A stretch of 64,000 nucleotides of DNA from Prevotella sp. P5-108 (GTDB taxonomy: Bacteria > Bacteroidota > Bacteroidia > Bacteroidales > Bacteroidaceae): positions 1 through 64,000 of the forward strand of contig NZ_NPJJ01000043.1 in NCBI RefSeq assembly GCF_002251385.1. Direction: 5' to 3'. Below the pieces are notes generated by a model that searched no databases, was not told where the DNA came from, and saw nothing but the letters and a program-made list of their open reading frames with translations. Below, in pieces: positions 1 to 7,392 of this stretch; within the stretch, counting starts at the first letter, position 1, and each line of letters starts with the position of its first letter. Both the position numbers and the translations under genes were made by a program.

Positions 1-94
1 CTATCTCGCTGAACTGATATCCGAAGATACTGCTGCATCTCTGACCCAGTGTTGAGTCGATAACGGGTGAAAGCATGGAGTCAAATTTCTCCAT
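1..94 (-). CDS. IS1380-family transposase, N-terminal fragment (partial)
   Basis: The frame is open from an ATG at 94 to the window edge (31 codons). Transposase-like residues continue upstream in frame to about position 151 (A-K-V-Q-I-K-F-E-K-L-T-P-F-G-G), but no ATG, GTG or TTG lies between the stop at 161-163 and the ATG at 94. Where related transposases would have Met before A-K-V-Q, this copy has GCT. Either translation starts at 94, losing about 20 residues, or the copy is decayed at its start. The family call rests on recalled similarity. A search with the whole gene would settle both points. Confidence 0.55.
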   Translation of the reverse strand, partial: MEKFDSMLSPVIDSTLGQRCSSIFGYQFSEI

Positions 95-142
95 GATTGA
101 AAAAATTCCTCCAAAAGGTGTGAGTTTTTCGAATTTTATTTG

Positions 143-150
143 TACCTTTG
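143..150 (+). promoter_or_regulatory. Candidate outward-facing promoter -7 box in the IS end
   Basis: TACCTTTG fits the Bacteroidota -7 consensus TAnnTTTG on the plus strand, pointing out of the insertion sequence toward the lincosamide nucleotidyltransferase gene at 309. No clear TTTG box is present 19-21 bases upstream, so this is a weak call. Confidence 0.3.
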
Positions 151-308
151 CAGCGCCTTGTTACGATTTTCGCTTGTTTTCTAATTGCAACACTAAGATA
201 AGTGAAAAATCTGACACGGCAAAATCCTAGGCAACTTATTGTTGCTCAGGAACTTATAAATAAAGTTAAATTATAGTGTTGCGGAATTAAGGTTTTAATT
301 GCAATTTT

Positions 309-809
309 ATGGTCACTTATTTTGATGCATGTGAGATTCTTGAAATGCTGTCTGAAGCATCTGTAAAGGTGTTTCTGGACGGCGGTTGGGGTGTCGATGC
401 ACTTATAGGCAGAGAAACAAGAATACATAACGACATCGATCTGTTCGTAGAGAAGAAAGACTATGGTAAGGCCATATCCGTGATTACCTGGAAGGGATAC
501 AGAGAAGTTGTAATGGACTATACGACCGATAGCCATACTGTCTGGAAAGATGACAACGGAAGAATAATCGATCTGCATTGTTTCGAATATGTCGAAGATG
601 GAATTCTATATGACGGATACACTTTCCCAAGCGAAACTTTCTCAGGTAAAGGAAATATCGGGAATATTGAGGTAACATGCATAAACCCGGAGGCACAGGT
701 ACAGTTCCATCTTGGATATGAATACGATGAAAATGATGTCCACGACGTCCTGTTATTATGCAGAACTTTCAATCTTGAGATACCGGAGCAATATAAAACT
801 CACATCTGA
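309..809 (+). CDS. lnu: Lincosamide nucleotidyltransferase, Lnu family
   Basis: A protein of 166 residues, the usual size of short Lnu enzymes, which inactivate lincomycin and clindamycin by transferring a nucleotide to a drug hydroxyl. The nucleotidyltransferase signature is visible: GGWGVD at residues 25-30, then D-I-D at 42-44 for metal and nucleotide binding. The C-terminal E-A-Q-V-Q-F-H-L-G-Y and D-V-H-D-V stretches are typical of the family. The overall pattern seems closer to Lnu(C) than to staphylococcal Lnu(A), but that is from memory. The ATG at 309 is the only sensible start. The gene lies directly behind an IS1380 end and 11 bases before a nucleoside phosphorylase gene, so the two are probably co-transcribed. 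Whether it confers resistance cannot be told from sequence alone. Confidence 0.8.
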   Translation: MVTYFDACEILEMLSEASVKVFLDGGWGVDALIGRETRIHNDIDLFVEKKDYGKAISVITWKGYREVVMDYTTDSHTVWKDDNGRIIDLHCFEYVEDGILYDGYTFPSETFSGKGNIGNIEVTCINPEAQVQFHLGYEYDENDVHDVLLLCRTFNLEIPEQYKTHI

Positions 810-820
810 TTCAATATGCT

Positions 821-1570
821 ATGATTACTGATAGTTATGATATTGAAACTGAACCAATGATCAATCTGTTTGATTTCTACGGCAGACGTGGAGATTTTGC
901 AGATATATGCCTGATAATATTCTCGAAGGAGATTCATCGGCATTTACTTGATTCCTACGAATCTGAAATTATTGCAACTATGCCGGCTTGCAATGGCGAT
1001 ACGCATATCTATAAAACAACTTATAAAGGAGTTACGATAACTTTCTACCTGTCAGGAATAGGTTCAGCAGTAGCATCCTCTCAATGTCATCTTGCAAGCT
1101 GGCTAACTGGAGCATCAAAGTTCATTATGTTCGGTTCCTGTGGCAGTCTTGACCGTACAACCACACAAGGTAGATTTATCATACCGACACAAAGTTACAG
1201 AGGGGACGGGTGTTCATATTATTTTGCAGCACCATCCGACTATATTGATATAGCCGCAAGCAAGGAACTTTCCATAATTTTCGACAAATTATCTGTACCA
1301 TATATTACAGGTAAAATATGGACGACAGATTCGATGATCAGAGAAACAAAAGGACTTGTACGCAAACGTATGGAAGAAGGGTGCATCGCTGTAGAAATGG
1401 AATTGGCTGGAGTTCAATCTGTGTGCGACTTCTACAATTTGAAGTTGTATGCTTTTTTTGAAACAGGTGACATTTTGGATACAAATGGATATGAAGCCAA
1501 AGGCTTGAACAATGCCAACCATAGTTTAAACAAACTTTATATTGCTTTAGAAACGGCAACCTACATCTGA
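821..1570 (+). CDS. Nucleoside phosphorylase family protein (cargo gene)
   Basis: A 249-residue protein of the purine/uridine phosphorylase superfamily, which cleaves nucleosides with phosphate. Family marks are the glycine-rich F-G-S-C-G-S-L segment near residues 104-110 (phosphate and ribose side) and V-E-M-E-L-A-G near 191-197, where the M-E pair binds the ribose. It differs strongly from the chromosomal phosphorylase at 22789-23658, so it is not a recent copy of it. It sits 11 bases downstream of the lnu gene in the same direction, and a stem-loop follows at 1614-1654. Its link to lincosamide resistance is unknown. It may act on nucleotide by-products or be an independent passenger. The substrate cannot be assigned. 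Confidence 0.75.
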   Translation: MITDSYDIETEPMINLFDFYGRRGDFADICLIIFSKEIHRHLLDSYESEIIATMPACNGDTHIYKTTYKGVTITFYLSGIGSAVASSQCHLASWLTGASKFIMFGSCGSLDRTTTQGRFIIPTQSYRGDGCSYYFAAPSDYIDIAASKELSIIFDKLSVPYITGKIWTTDSMIRETKGLVRKRMEEGCIAVEMELAGVQSVCDFYNLKLYAFFETGDILDTNGYEAKGLNNANHSLNKLYIALETATYI

Positions 1571-1613
1571 AGTATATCAGAATTGTAAATTCCCATTTAG
1601 CGGACTATATAAA

Positions 1614-1654
1614 AAGTATTCCATAACCATCTATACGTGGTTTACGGAATGCTT
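1614..1654 (+). terminator. Stem-loop after the lnu/phosphorylase pair
   Basis: AAGTATTCC...CCA pairs with TGG...GGAATGCTT across a short loop, with two internal mismatches. It lies 44 bases after the phosphorylase stop codon. There is no strong T-run after it, so termination is likely but not certain. Confidence 0.45.
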
Positions 1655-1777
1655 ACTTTATAACAATTAGGTTTACACTCGTTTATTTTGACGGTGCAAA
1701 GTTACTCATGCTATCTGGCTCCCACAACGGGCAATAGTGCACATTTTCAAGAAAATGACGTTTTCAAGAAAAAAAAT

Positions 1778-1816
1778 ATCCCTACAAACTTAGACTATGC
1801 CAAGTTTCGTAGGGAT
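1778..1816 (-). terminator. Rho-independent terminator of the mobilization operon
   Basis: ATCCCTACAAACTT pairs with AAGTTTCGTAGGGAT with a single bulge. Read on the minus strand, the hairpin is followed by a run of T (the A-run at 1769-1777 on the plus strand). It lies just after the stop of the gene ending at 1839. Confidence 0.8.
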
Positions 1817-1838
1817 TTTGGAGGGTATAAACATTAGA

Positions 1839-2456
1839 TTACTTCGTCCAGTGGTAGTGACTGTCGAGCATCAGGAAGATAGCCAAGCCGAAAATAACGA
1901 GTCCAAGGACAAAGAAGAACCAGAAGAAATACTGCACATAGTGTCCGAGGTAGGTTCCGTCGTACTCCTTGTACCTTTCCTGAACCCTTCTACGTTCTTC
2001 ATAAAACATTTGATTGACCTCACGGATATGCTTCTGCATCTGAGTGGTCATCCATTCATGTTGTTTGTCGAACATGTCCTGAATCTTCTTCCAGTCAACA
2101 TCATCGACTCTGACTGAAACCTTCAACTTGGTTGGGGCATCCTTCAGAACATTGTCAATGTGGGTATTGATGGTGTCAACCTTACCACTGATAGTGTCAA
2201 CGGCATTGCCAAGAGCAGTCTGAGCTGAATTGTACTTACGGATGGCAGACTCCAGTTGAAGAGTTGCATTGATCCAAGTGTTGGTCGCTTTGTCAATGTT
2301 CTCACTCAACTGCCTGAGTTCAGGCGCACGACTGACAACAGCATCCTCGGCATCATGCTCTTCAATCTCTTCCTGGACTTCGTTCATCATGTCATCGAAG
2401 TCAGGCTTCTGCTCGTCATCTTCGATGAGTTCTTCTACATGTTTTGTTCTTCTCAT
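1839..2456 (-). CDS. Coiled-coil protein with C-terminal membrane anchor, mobilization operon
   Basis: A protein of 205 residues when started at the ATG at 2456. That ATG lies 18 bases after the relaxase stop and shares the start context ACATATCAATGAGA with the integrase at 6541. The N-terminus is acidic, the middle is rich in heptad-like Q/N/L/I repeats that suggest coiled coil, and the last 40 residues hold one hydrophobic segment (F-F-W-F-F-F-V-L-G-L-V-I-F) followed by a short polar tail. This makes a tail-anchored cytoplasmic protein likely. I do not recognise a named family. Its position as third gene after a MobC-like protein and a relaxase suggests a role in presenting the relaxosome at the membrane, which is inference. 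A longer reading from 2537 would overlap the relaxase gene and is less likely. Confidence 0.65.
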   Translation of the reverse strand: MRRTKHVEELIEDDEQKPDFDDMMNEVQEEIEEHDAEDAVVSRAPELRQLSENIDKATNTWINATLQLESAIRKYNSAQTALGNAVDTISGKVDTINTHIDNVLKDAPTKLKVSVRVDDVDWKKIQDMFDKQHEWMTTQMQKHIREVNQMFYEERRRVQERYKEYDGTYLGHYVQYFFWFFFVLGLVIFGLAIFLMLDSHYHWTK

Positions 2457-2473
2457 TGATATGTAGGATTTGT

Positions 2474-3712
2474 CTAACGGTGGAATGAACGTCTTTTCTG
2501 CGGTGGCTTGCACATGGCATGAGCCATCTGGAGGCAACGGCGAGCCCGCTCACGCTCGTCTTCGTCATCATCCTTACCCCAACCAGAGGAAGGAGCAGAA
2601 CCACCACCGCCACAAGATTCGGACACGGTTGTTGCTGCATCAATCATATCAAGGAAGAGAAGCATACCTACATGAGAAATGTCCTCTCTTGATGCAGTCA
2701 TATCAGAATCAGGAACCTGAACCTCATTGAGGAAGATGTCCTTGACCGTGTTCGGAATATAGATTCTCTTCATTTCACCGCTAACATTGACATTGAAGGC
2801 AGTCTTGGTAGCAACTGGCAATGGCTTAGAATTGGACTGGGTAGGTTTCGTTGTCTGAGCAACATGGCGAGCAGGGCGAGCCGGTGAAACGGAAGGTGAA
2901 GCAGGTCGCATCTTGACCTGAGTAGGCTTAGGATGCATCTTCTTCCATGTGGCTTCAAGCTGTGATACCATGAACTTTCGACCGATGGCAGAAGCCTTGA
3001 ACACTGAGGCATTCTTGCCGATGGTGTAGCCCACAAGTTTGCAGTTAGTAGTGTCATACCTTGGATTGACCTCATAGCCTCTCATGCGAAGCATATCAAA
3101 GTAACGGTCAATGTCGAAACTATCCATCTTCTGAAGGGTATATTCGCAAAACTCCGCTATATCTTGTTGGCGCATTTCACGAACCTCCTGAGGTTGCTCC
3201 CAACCATGCCTTGCGTTGATAATTTCCGCAGCCCTTATTGCTCTGATGTGAACATCGTGAACATCGTTGGTCTTGCCGTCATTATCCACACGGCAACAGT
3301 CAAGATGCAGGTGAAGGGTTCCAGACTTGGAATCCCGATGCAAGGCAGCAACACTCATAGAATTGCGGAAATTGGTCTTGACCTTCTCCTTAAAGCCTTT
3401 GGGTAAAAGTCCGACTGAATCCAAAGCTTCCAATCCTTCATCAGCGAGGTTTGCCCAGTCATCCAAGGTATAGTTCTCTGACTCTTCCTTGGATGGGGAG
3501 AGTACAAACGTGGTCATGAAGCGTTCCAACTTTCGCCCAACAGTCCTGTCCTGTTGATGCAACTGGCAGTGATGCTTCATCCGATACCAGATTTCGGTGG
3601 CATCGAGATAGTCAGGCATGTGGTTCACCTTGACCACGGTTGCATCCTCCTTCTCCATTGCGTACCTTGCGGCATTGCCGCCATAGGCTACTGGTCTTGC
3701 GAGTATAATCAT
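2474..3712 (-). CDS. Relaxase/mobilization nuclease (MobB-like)
   Basis: A 412-residue relaxase, the enzyme that nicks one strand at the transfer origin and pilots it to the recipient. The N-terminus has the R-P-V-A-Y-G-G-N-A-A-R-Y-A-M segment typical of Bacteroidota relaxases (candidate catalytic tyrosines at 10 and 17). F-V-L-S-P-S follows near residue 70, and the metal-binding H-L-H-L-D sits in a segment ending C-C-R-V-D-N-D-G. The C-terminal third is basic, rich in Pro and Ser, and less conserved-looking. The ATG at 3712 overlaps the stop of the upstream MobC-like gene (ATGA), indicating translational coupling. There are no conjugation genes beside it, so the element would be mobilized by another element's transfer machine. 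Confidence 0.85.
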   Translation of the reverse strand: MIILARPVAYGGNAARYAMEKEDATVVKVNHMPDYLDATEIWYRMKHHCQLHQQDRTVGRKLERFMTTFVLSPSKEESENYTLDDWANLADEGLEALDSVGLLPKGFKEKVKTNFRNSMSVAALHRDSKSGTLHLHLDCCRVDNDGKTNDVHDVHIRAIRAAEIINARHGWEQPQEVREMRQQDIAEFCEYTLQKMDSFDIDRYFDMLRMRGYEVNPRYDTTNCKLVGYTIGKNASVFKASAIGRKFMVSQLEATWKKMHPKPTQVKMRPASPSVSPARPARHVAQTTKPTQSNSKPLPVATKTAFNVNVSGEMKRIYIPNTVKDIFLNEVQVPDSDMTASREDISHVGMLLFLDMIDAATTVSESCGGGGSAPSSGWGKDDDEDERERARRCLQMAHAMCKPPQKRRSFHR

Positions 3713-4107
3713 TCGTCTTCTTGAACTTTGGTCAGTACAGGAGAAGTAAGGTTGTCTTCAATGCTATACCAGTGTTTGATGAGTCGTTCAACGGCTTCAA
3801 TCCACCACTTCATGAACTTTGGAGATCTGAACATCTTCTGCTTTTCCTCGGGTGAAGCATCGTGCAACTTACTGCGGACTTTTATCAAGTCGGTACGTGC
3901 CTCAGTCAGAGAGTTCAGGGCTTTGCTTTCCTCTGGAGTGAGTCGCTGACGTGGGTGATGCTTCTTGCCAGTCTCAACGAGATACTTGCCTATGCTCATA
4001 CCACATTCCTTAGCGAGTTTTTTCAGTTCCTTCCAGTCCTTATCGGTACAGCGGAAGGAATGCACCCTTGTGGGTGTCTTCTTGATAATCTTCTTTTTCT
4101 TAGCCAT
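3709..4107 (-). CDS. MobC-like relaxosome accessory protein
   Basis: A 132-residue basic protein with a lysine-rich start (M-A-K-K-K-K-I-I-K-K) and a segment V-H-S-F-R-C-T-D-K-D-W followed by helical stretches (L-K-K-L-A-K-E-C-G-M-S), the layout of ribbon-helix-helix mobilization proteins. Such proteins bind the transfer origin and help the relaxase nick it. The gene immediately precedes and overlaps the relaxase gene by four bases. The 288-base gap upstream of its start is the natural place for the transfer origin. Confidence 0.75.
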   Translation of the reverse strand: MAKKKKIIKKTPTRVHSFRCTDKDWKELKKLAKECGMSIGKYLVETGKKHHPRQRLTPEESKALNSLTEARTDLIKVRSKLHDASPEEKQKMFRSPKFMKWWIEAVERLIKHWYSIEDNLTSPVLTKVQEDE

Positions 4108-4395
4108 ATCTTTGAATATGATTAAAGGGATGAATATAAATCAGTAAAAAAGAAGGACATAGGTCTGCGAGCCTGCGAGTAGCCCGAGAAACTTTTAGGA
4201 CTGCATAAATTTGGTCACAAATAATGTAGTACAAAAGGATTTCTCGAAAAGTACCTCTTAAAAATCGGTCCTTTTACCTGCTAAGTTCCCGTCAGGGCTT
4301 AGAAAGTCGTTTCGGCTTGCCGTGTTGTCCTGTATCGGTAAACGTCCTTTGGGATGGTTTGGCGGTGCAGGTCGCATTCCTGAGTCCTCAGACGG
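4108..4395. other. Non-coding gap upstream of the mobilization genes, candidate oriT region
   Basis: No gene is visible. The segment holds a tandem direct repeat TCTGCGAGCCTGCGAG (about 4165-4180), an imperfect inverted pair CTAAG...CTTAG around 4279-4301 that could act as a terminator for the gene ending at 4396, and the 3' flank of that gene. In mobilizable elements of Bacteroidota the transfer origin usually lies next to the mob genes, so this is the best candidate. No nick-site consensus can be named. Confidence 0.35.
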
Positions 4396-5223
4396 CTATT
4401 TGTTGCCGTTCTGGTTGTAGTAGCCGTTAGGCTTCTGATAGCCGTTGAAAGGCGGTCTTTGATTGCCGTTAGGCTGTTGTGGCTGCTGTCCTCCTTGCTG
4501 AGAAGGTATCTGCTCATGCTGCTTCCCTTCATTCTGCTTGCCATCGGCTTCACCTTGGGGAGAAGGGCTGTCAGCAGACTGCGGGGAATTGTTTTCAGGA
4601 GGTGATGGTGACTTGTTGCCATCTGCTCCAGACTTACCCACATTGCCACTATCATTAGATTGTGGTGATTGGTGCGACACATTGCCAGTTGTCTGAGGAT
4701 TGTTGCCCTCGGCAGAGTCATTGGATTTGTCATCGGCAGAAGCAGAACCTTCCTTGTCCTTCTTCTTGTCATCAGGATCCTCAGTGATGATGACCTTGGA
4801 GGCAGGAACTTCCGCATGGATGATTGCCGTACTGTCGTTATTGCGCTTTAAGGCAAAGGCATTCGACACGAACTTGGCATCAACATACCAGCCTGAGAGA
4901 CAATGAAGGGTGTAGATGCGGTTATCTTCCACTTCCTGAGAAGAGAAAATGCCCACAGCCTCCATAGCATCCAACAGCTTTGGAACCGTCTTGCGGTCTT
5001 TGTCCCAGAGTTTGGCAAGTTGGGTATTGTCAACCATAACTTGACCTGCCAAGATTTCTACTTGCTTGGTCTTGCTGATTTGCACAAGTTTTGGAACTGG
5101 CTCGGCAAGATCCACAAGCGACATGAAGCATTCCATACGGTCAATCTTGTACTTCTTGCTTCGAAGATGCTTCAACTGCTCTTCAGAGAAAGTGAAGCAA
5201 CGATGTAATTTTTTATCGTCCAT
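4396..5223 (-). CDS. Putative DNA-binding protein with disordered Pro/Gln/Asn-rich tail
   Basis: A 275-residue protein in two parts. Residues 1-150 look folded, with a winged-helix-like stretch (V-D-N-T-Q-L-A-K-L-W-D-K-D-R-K-T-V near 64-80) resembling HTH domains in plasmid and mobile-element replication or control proteins. Residues 150-275 are low-complexity, rich in Asp, Asn, Ser, Pro, Gln and Gly, and end in several G-Y/N-G-Y repeats. I do not recognise a named family. The gene lies between a tyrosine recombinase gene and the mobilization genes, suggesting control of excision, replication or transfer (inference). Confidence 0.6.
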   Translation of the reverse strand: MDDKKLHRCFTFSEEQLKHLRSKKYKIDRMECFMSLVDLAEPVPKLVQISKTKQVEILAGQVMVDNTQLAKLWDKDRKTVPKLLDAMEAVGIFSSQEVEDNRIYTLHCLSGWYVDAKFVSNAFALKRNNDSTAIIHAEVPASKVIITEDPDDKKKDKEGSASADDKSNDSAEGNNPQTTGNVSHQSPQSNDSGNVGKSGADGNKSPSPPENNSPQSADSPSPQGEADGKQNEGKQHEQIPSQQGGQQPQQPNGNQRPPFNGYQKPNGYYNQNGNK

Positions 5224-5290
5224 AGTCTATGATATTATTGAAATGTAACCGAATAAAGGGAAAAGGAATATGCCATCAAAAAGAAGAGAA

Positions 5291-6541
5291 TCACTGGATA
5301 AGTTCAACCAGGGATTTCTTCATGTCATCATCAATGACTCGGTATCGGGCAAAAGCAACGCTGCCTTTGGCATGACCAGACATAGAAGCAACCAAATCAG
5401 GGTCTTTGACCATGCGGTAAAGATTACCGATAAAAGTCCTTCGTGCAAGATGAGAGGTAGCCACATCTGAGATTGGCTTCTTCTCTTCAAGCCGTGTCTT
5501 AGGGTTAATCACAGTGACAACACGATTTACCTTGGCACGCTTCAAGATTCTACGGATAGCATCGTTGAACTTGAAGTTATAATGCTTGGGGAAGATTGGT
5601 TCATCATCACCATGGTCATGGCCATCAAGGATAGCCATAGCCTTGGGGATAAGAGGAACCCTTACAACGTCACCTAACTTGCCCTTGGTCTTGATGGGGA
5701 TATATTCCAGAACACCGTCAATAATGTTCTTGGGGGTGAAGGTCACAAGATCACTATGACGGCATCCGACCATACACTGAAACACGAACATATCACGATA
5801 CTCAGCAAGTTCTGCATCATCCGTTAGGTCTGCATCCAGAACTTGGTCACGCTCCTGAATGGTCAGGAAATATGGAGTGCCATAGAGTGCCTTGGGCATG
5901 TCATAGCCAAAGAAGGGGTCATTGTTTGTGACTCCCTGCTTTCGTACCCAGTTGCAGACGGTACGCATCAAGGTCATGTTAGTGACGATGGTATTCATAG
6001 ATATGTCATAGTCAGAAGACAGGAAATCCGCAAACACACGAAGATCATCGGCAGTCATGCTGTCAATGTTCATCGGGTGTTTGTGTTCATCCTCAAAACG
6101 AGTAACCTTGTCAATCAGGCATCGGGTGTTGCACTCCTGATGCTTGCCGAAATGCTTGTTCTGAAGGTACCTCTCTGCCCAGATGACAAAGGATTTGCTT
6201 ACCGCCATGCCACTGCCCATGCAATAGGCATTGGGGTGGTGATAGGCAAATATCAGTCGTCTTAGCCAGTCGGAGTTTGCTCCGATATAGTATTCCCTGG
6301 TTATGATACCTGTAATCTCCTTGACCTGTGAGTCAAAGAGGTTTCTGGTATCGTCATCCACAAGATTGACACGGCTCTTGTAGCCCTGTCGTTCTTGGCT
6401 CCAGTGATTGGGATTGATCTGAAGTTCGCTTGCGCACTTGACATCAAGCCCTTTGTCACGGACACGGAAGTACACCGAAGCACGGCTGTCAAGGTCGTTC
6501 TTCGATGTATCTTTCTGACGTATGTAAGCGGTAACTCTCAT
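5291..6541 (-). CDS. Tyrosine recombinase/integrase (first of three in a row)
   Basis: Starting at the ATG at 6541 gives 416 residues, starting M-R-V-T-A-Y-I-R-Q-K with the N-terminal beta-strand domain of Bacteroidota integrases. A SAM-like core-binding domain follows, then a catalytic domain with the first arginine in C-R-H-S-D-L-V, the H-x-x-R box as S-H-L-A-R-R-T-F, and S-G-H-A-K-G-S ahead of the tyrosine in A-R-Y-R. The catalytic set appears complete. A longer frame to 6625 runs into the next gene and is rejected. The start context ACATATCAATGAGA is shared with the gene at 2456. The enzyme is expected to integrate or excise the element by site-specific strand exchange. Confidence 0.85.
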   Translation of the reverse strand: MRVTAYIRQKDTSKNDLDSRASVYFRVRDKGLDVKCASELQINPNHWSQERQGYKSRVNLVDDDTRNLFDSQVKEITGIITREYYIGANSDWLRRLIFAYHHPNAYCMGSGMAVSKSFVIWAERYLQNKHFGKHQECNTRCLIDKVTRFEDEHKHPMNIDSMTADDLRVFADFLSSDYDISMNTIVTNMTLMRTVCNWVRKQGVTNNDPFFGYDMPKALYGTPYFLTIQERDQVLDADLTDDAELAEYRDMFVFQCMVGCRHSDLVTFTPKNIIDGVLEYIPIKTKGKLGDVVRVPLIPKAMAILDGHDHGDDEPIFPKHYNFKFNDAIRRILKRAKVNRVVTVINPKTRLEEKKPISDVATSHLARRTFIGNLYRMVKDPDLVASMSGHAKGSVAFARYRVIDDDMKKSLVELIQ

Positions 6542-6578
6542 TGATATGTCTATGATATGACAAAAGGGAAAGAAGAAA

Positions 6579-6902
6579 CTATCTGCGGAAATGCAGGTGA
6601 CGATGCTCGGGATAGTCCGAAGCAATGTCCTTCAGCTGCTGTTCAAGTCGCTCGTTCTGGTATGGAGTGAGCGCATGGATAGCCTTGATGCAGACACTCT
6701 GCACAAGCAGGGTTCGTCTGCCGATAGTGTTTTCTTGGTCAATGCCCTTGTTGGCATGTGAAATCTCGCACAGTTCATTGAAGGCATCCTTCATACTGTG
6801 ATAGCCTGTGCCATCCTTGGCATAGGTAACGGCAAGGCTGGCTACCTGAGCCAGTTTGTCGTTGTACTGCTGTTGATTGAAATCCTGATTCATAATACTC
6901 AT
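6579..6902 (-). CDS. Small hypothetical protein between integrase and excisionase genes
   Basis: A 107-residue, mostly helical, soluble protein with a Gln/Asn-rich start and a basic His/Arg end. No motif or membrane segment is recognised. It lies 4 bases downstream of the excisionase-like gene and 37 bases upstream of the integrase, so it is part of that operon. The start could be the first Met (6902, context ATCAATGAG) or the fourth residue, also Met. A role in recombination control is only suggested by position. Confidence 0.6.
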   Translation of the reverse strand: MSIMNQDFNQQQYNDKLAQVASLAVTYAKDGTGYHSMKDAFNELCEISHANKGIDQENTIGRRTLLVQSVCIKAIHALTPYQNERLEQQLKDIASDYPEHRHLHFRR

Positions 6903-6905
6903 TGA

Positions 6906-7226
6906 TTAGTGGTTGGCAAGTTCATTCAGCTTCTGGGCTGCTGCCTCCTTGGTCTCAGCCTCAGACATGCTGCGGTTCTGACGCATCCACTTCAGAAGTT
7001 CAGCCTTCTCAAAGTAGATGAGTTTGCCGTTTGGACGGAAGAAAGGAAGCTCATGACGATGGGTCATCTTGTAGAGACTGCTCTTTGATATACCCATGAA
7101 AAGGGCTGCTTCTTCAAGTGTCAATACCTCCTTGGCTGCGCTGAGAGTGTTCTCCAGAACCTCGATGCGATGCTCAAATGACTCTACCTTCAAAAGAAGA
7201 GTCTCGTTGTCAATAGTCTTATTCAT
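6906..7226 (-). CDS. Excisionase-like helix-turn-helix protein
   Basis: A 106-residue protein. Residues 1-35 form a probable coiled coil. Residues 36-85 carry the Xis/MerR-like DNA-binding fold: L-T-L-E-E-A-A-L-F-M-G-I-S-K-S-S-L-Y-K-M, then a wing with P-F-F-R-P-N-G-K-L-I-Y-F and a recognition end K-W-M-R-Q. Proteins of this type direct integrases toward excision or act as local regulators. Two further genes of the same design occur at 15391-15729 and 16907-17290, pointing to several element modules in this region. Confidence 0.8.
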   Translation of the reverse strand: MNKTIDNETLLLKVESFEHRIEVLENTLSAAKEVLTLEEAALFMGISKSSLYKMTHRHELPFFRPNGKLIYFEKAELLKWMRQNRSMSEAETKEAAAQKLNELANH

Positions 7227-7251
7227 AATCTTGATATTTAGTTGTTTACGT

Positions 7252-7392
7252 TATCCTGAATGCTTGGTTTTGAGATAGCAAGCCCCTAAGGGTAGCGGAA
7301 ACCACTACCTTGAATCAGGGCACTGCTTTTGATGAAATGAAACTGGTTGTTATCCTGAATCGGCTCGTTAGCCGTTATTCGTTATCCTGTAT
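7252..7392. repeat. Short direct repeats GTTATCCTGAAT around an integrase 3' end
   Basis: GTTATCCTGAAT occurs at 7252-7263 and 7349-7360, and a variant GTTATCCTGTAT at 7381-7392, just inside the end of the integrase gene. Between them lie small hairpins GGTAG...CTACC and CGGCT-CGTT-AGCCG (7361-7374). Repeats of this size beside integrase and xis genes can be arm-type binding sites, but nothing here proves that. Confidence 0.35.

Larger units (their letters stand above)
1..284 (-). mobile_element. End of an IS1380-type insertion sequence (cut by the window edge)
   Basis: The minus-strand reading frame entering the window matches my recollection of the N-terminal part of Bacteroidota IS1380-type transposases (K-L-T-P-F-G-G-I-F followed by a S-x-V-I-D-S-T-L-G-like stretch). 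Between this frame and position 284 lies non-coding DNA that ends in inverted 9-mers GCAACACTA (187-195) and TAGTGTTGC (274-282), which I take as the terminal region of the element. The exact terminus is inferred. The rest of the element lies left of the window. A lincosamide-resistance-type gene begins 25 bases beyond the presumed end. Confidence 0.6.

Noticed and set aside
4299..4817. A 172-codon minus-strand frame overlapping the disordered-tail protein gene
   Set aside because: It is rich in Met, Arg, Thr and Leu because of the low-complexity sequence of the real gene in another frame. No domain is visible and it has no room for an independent start signal.
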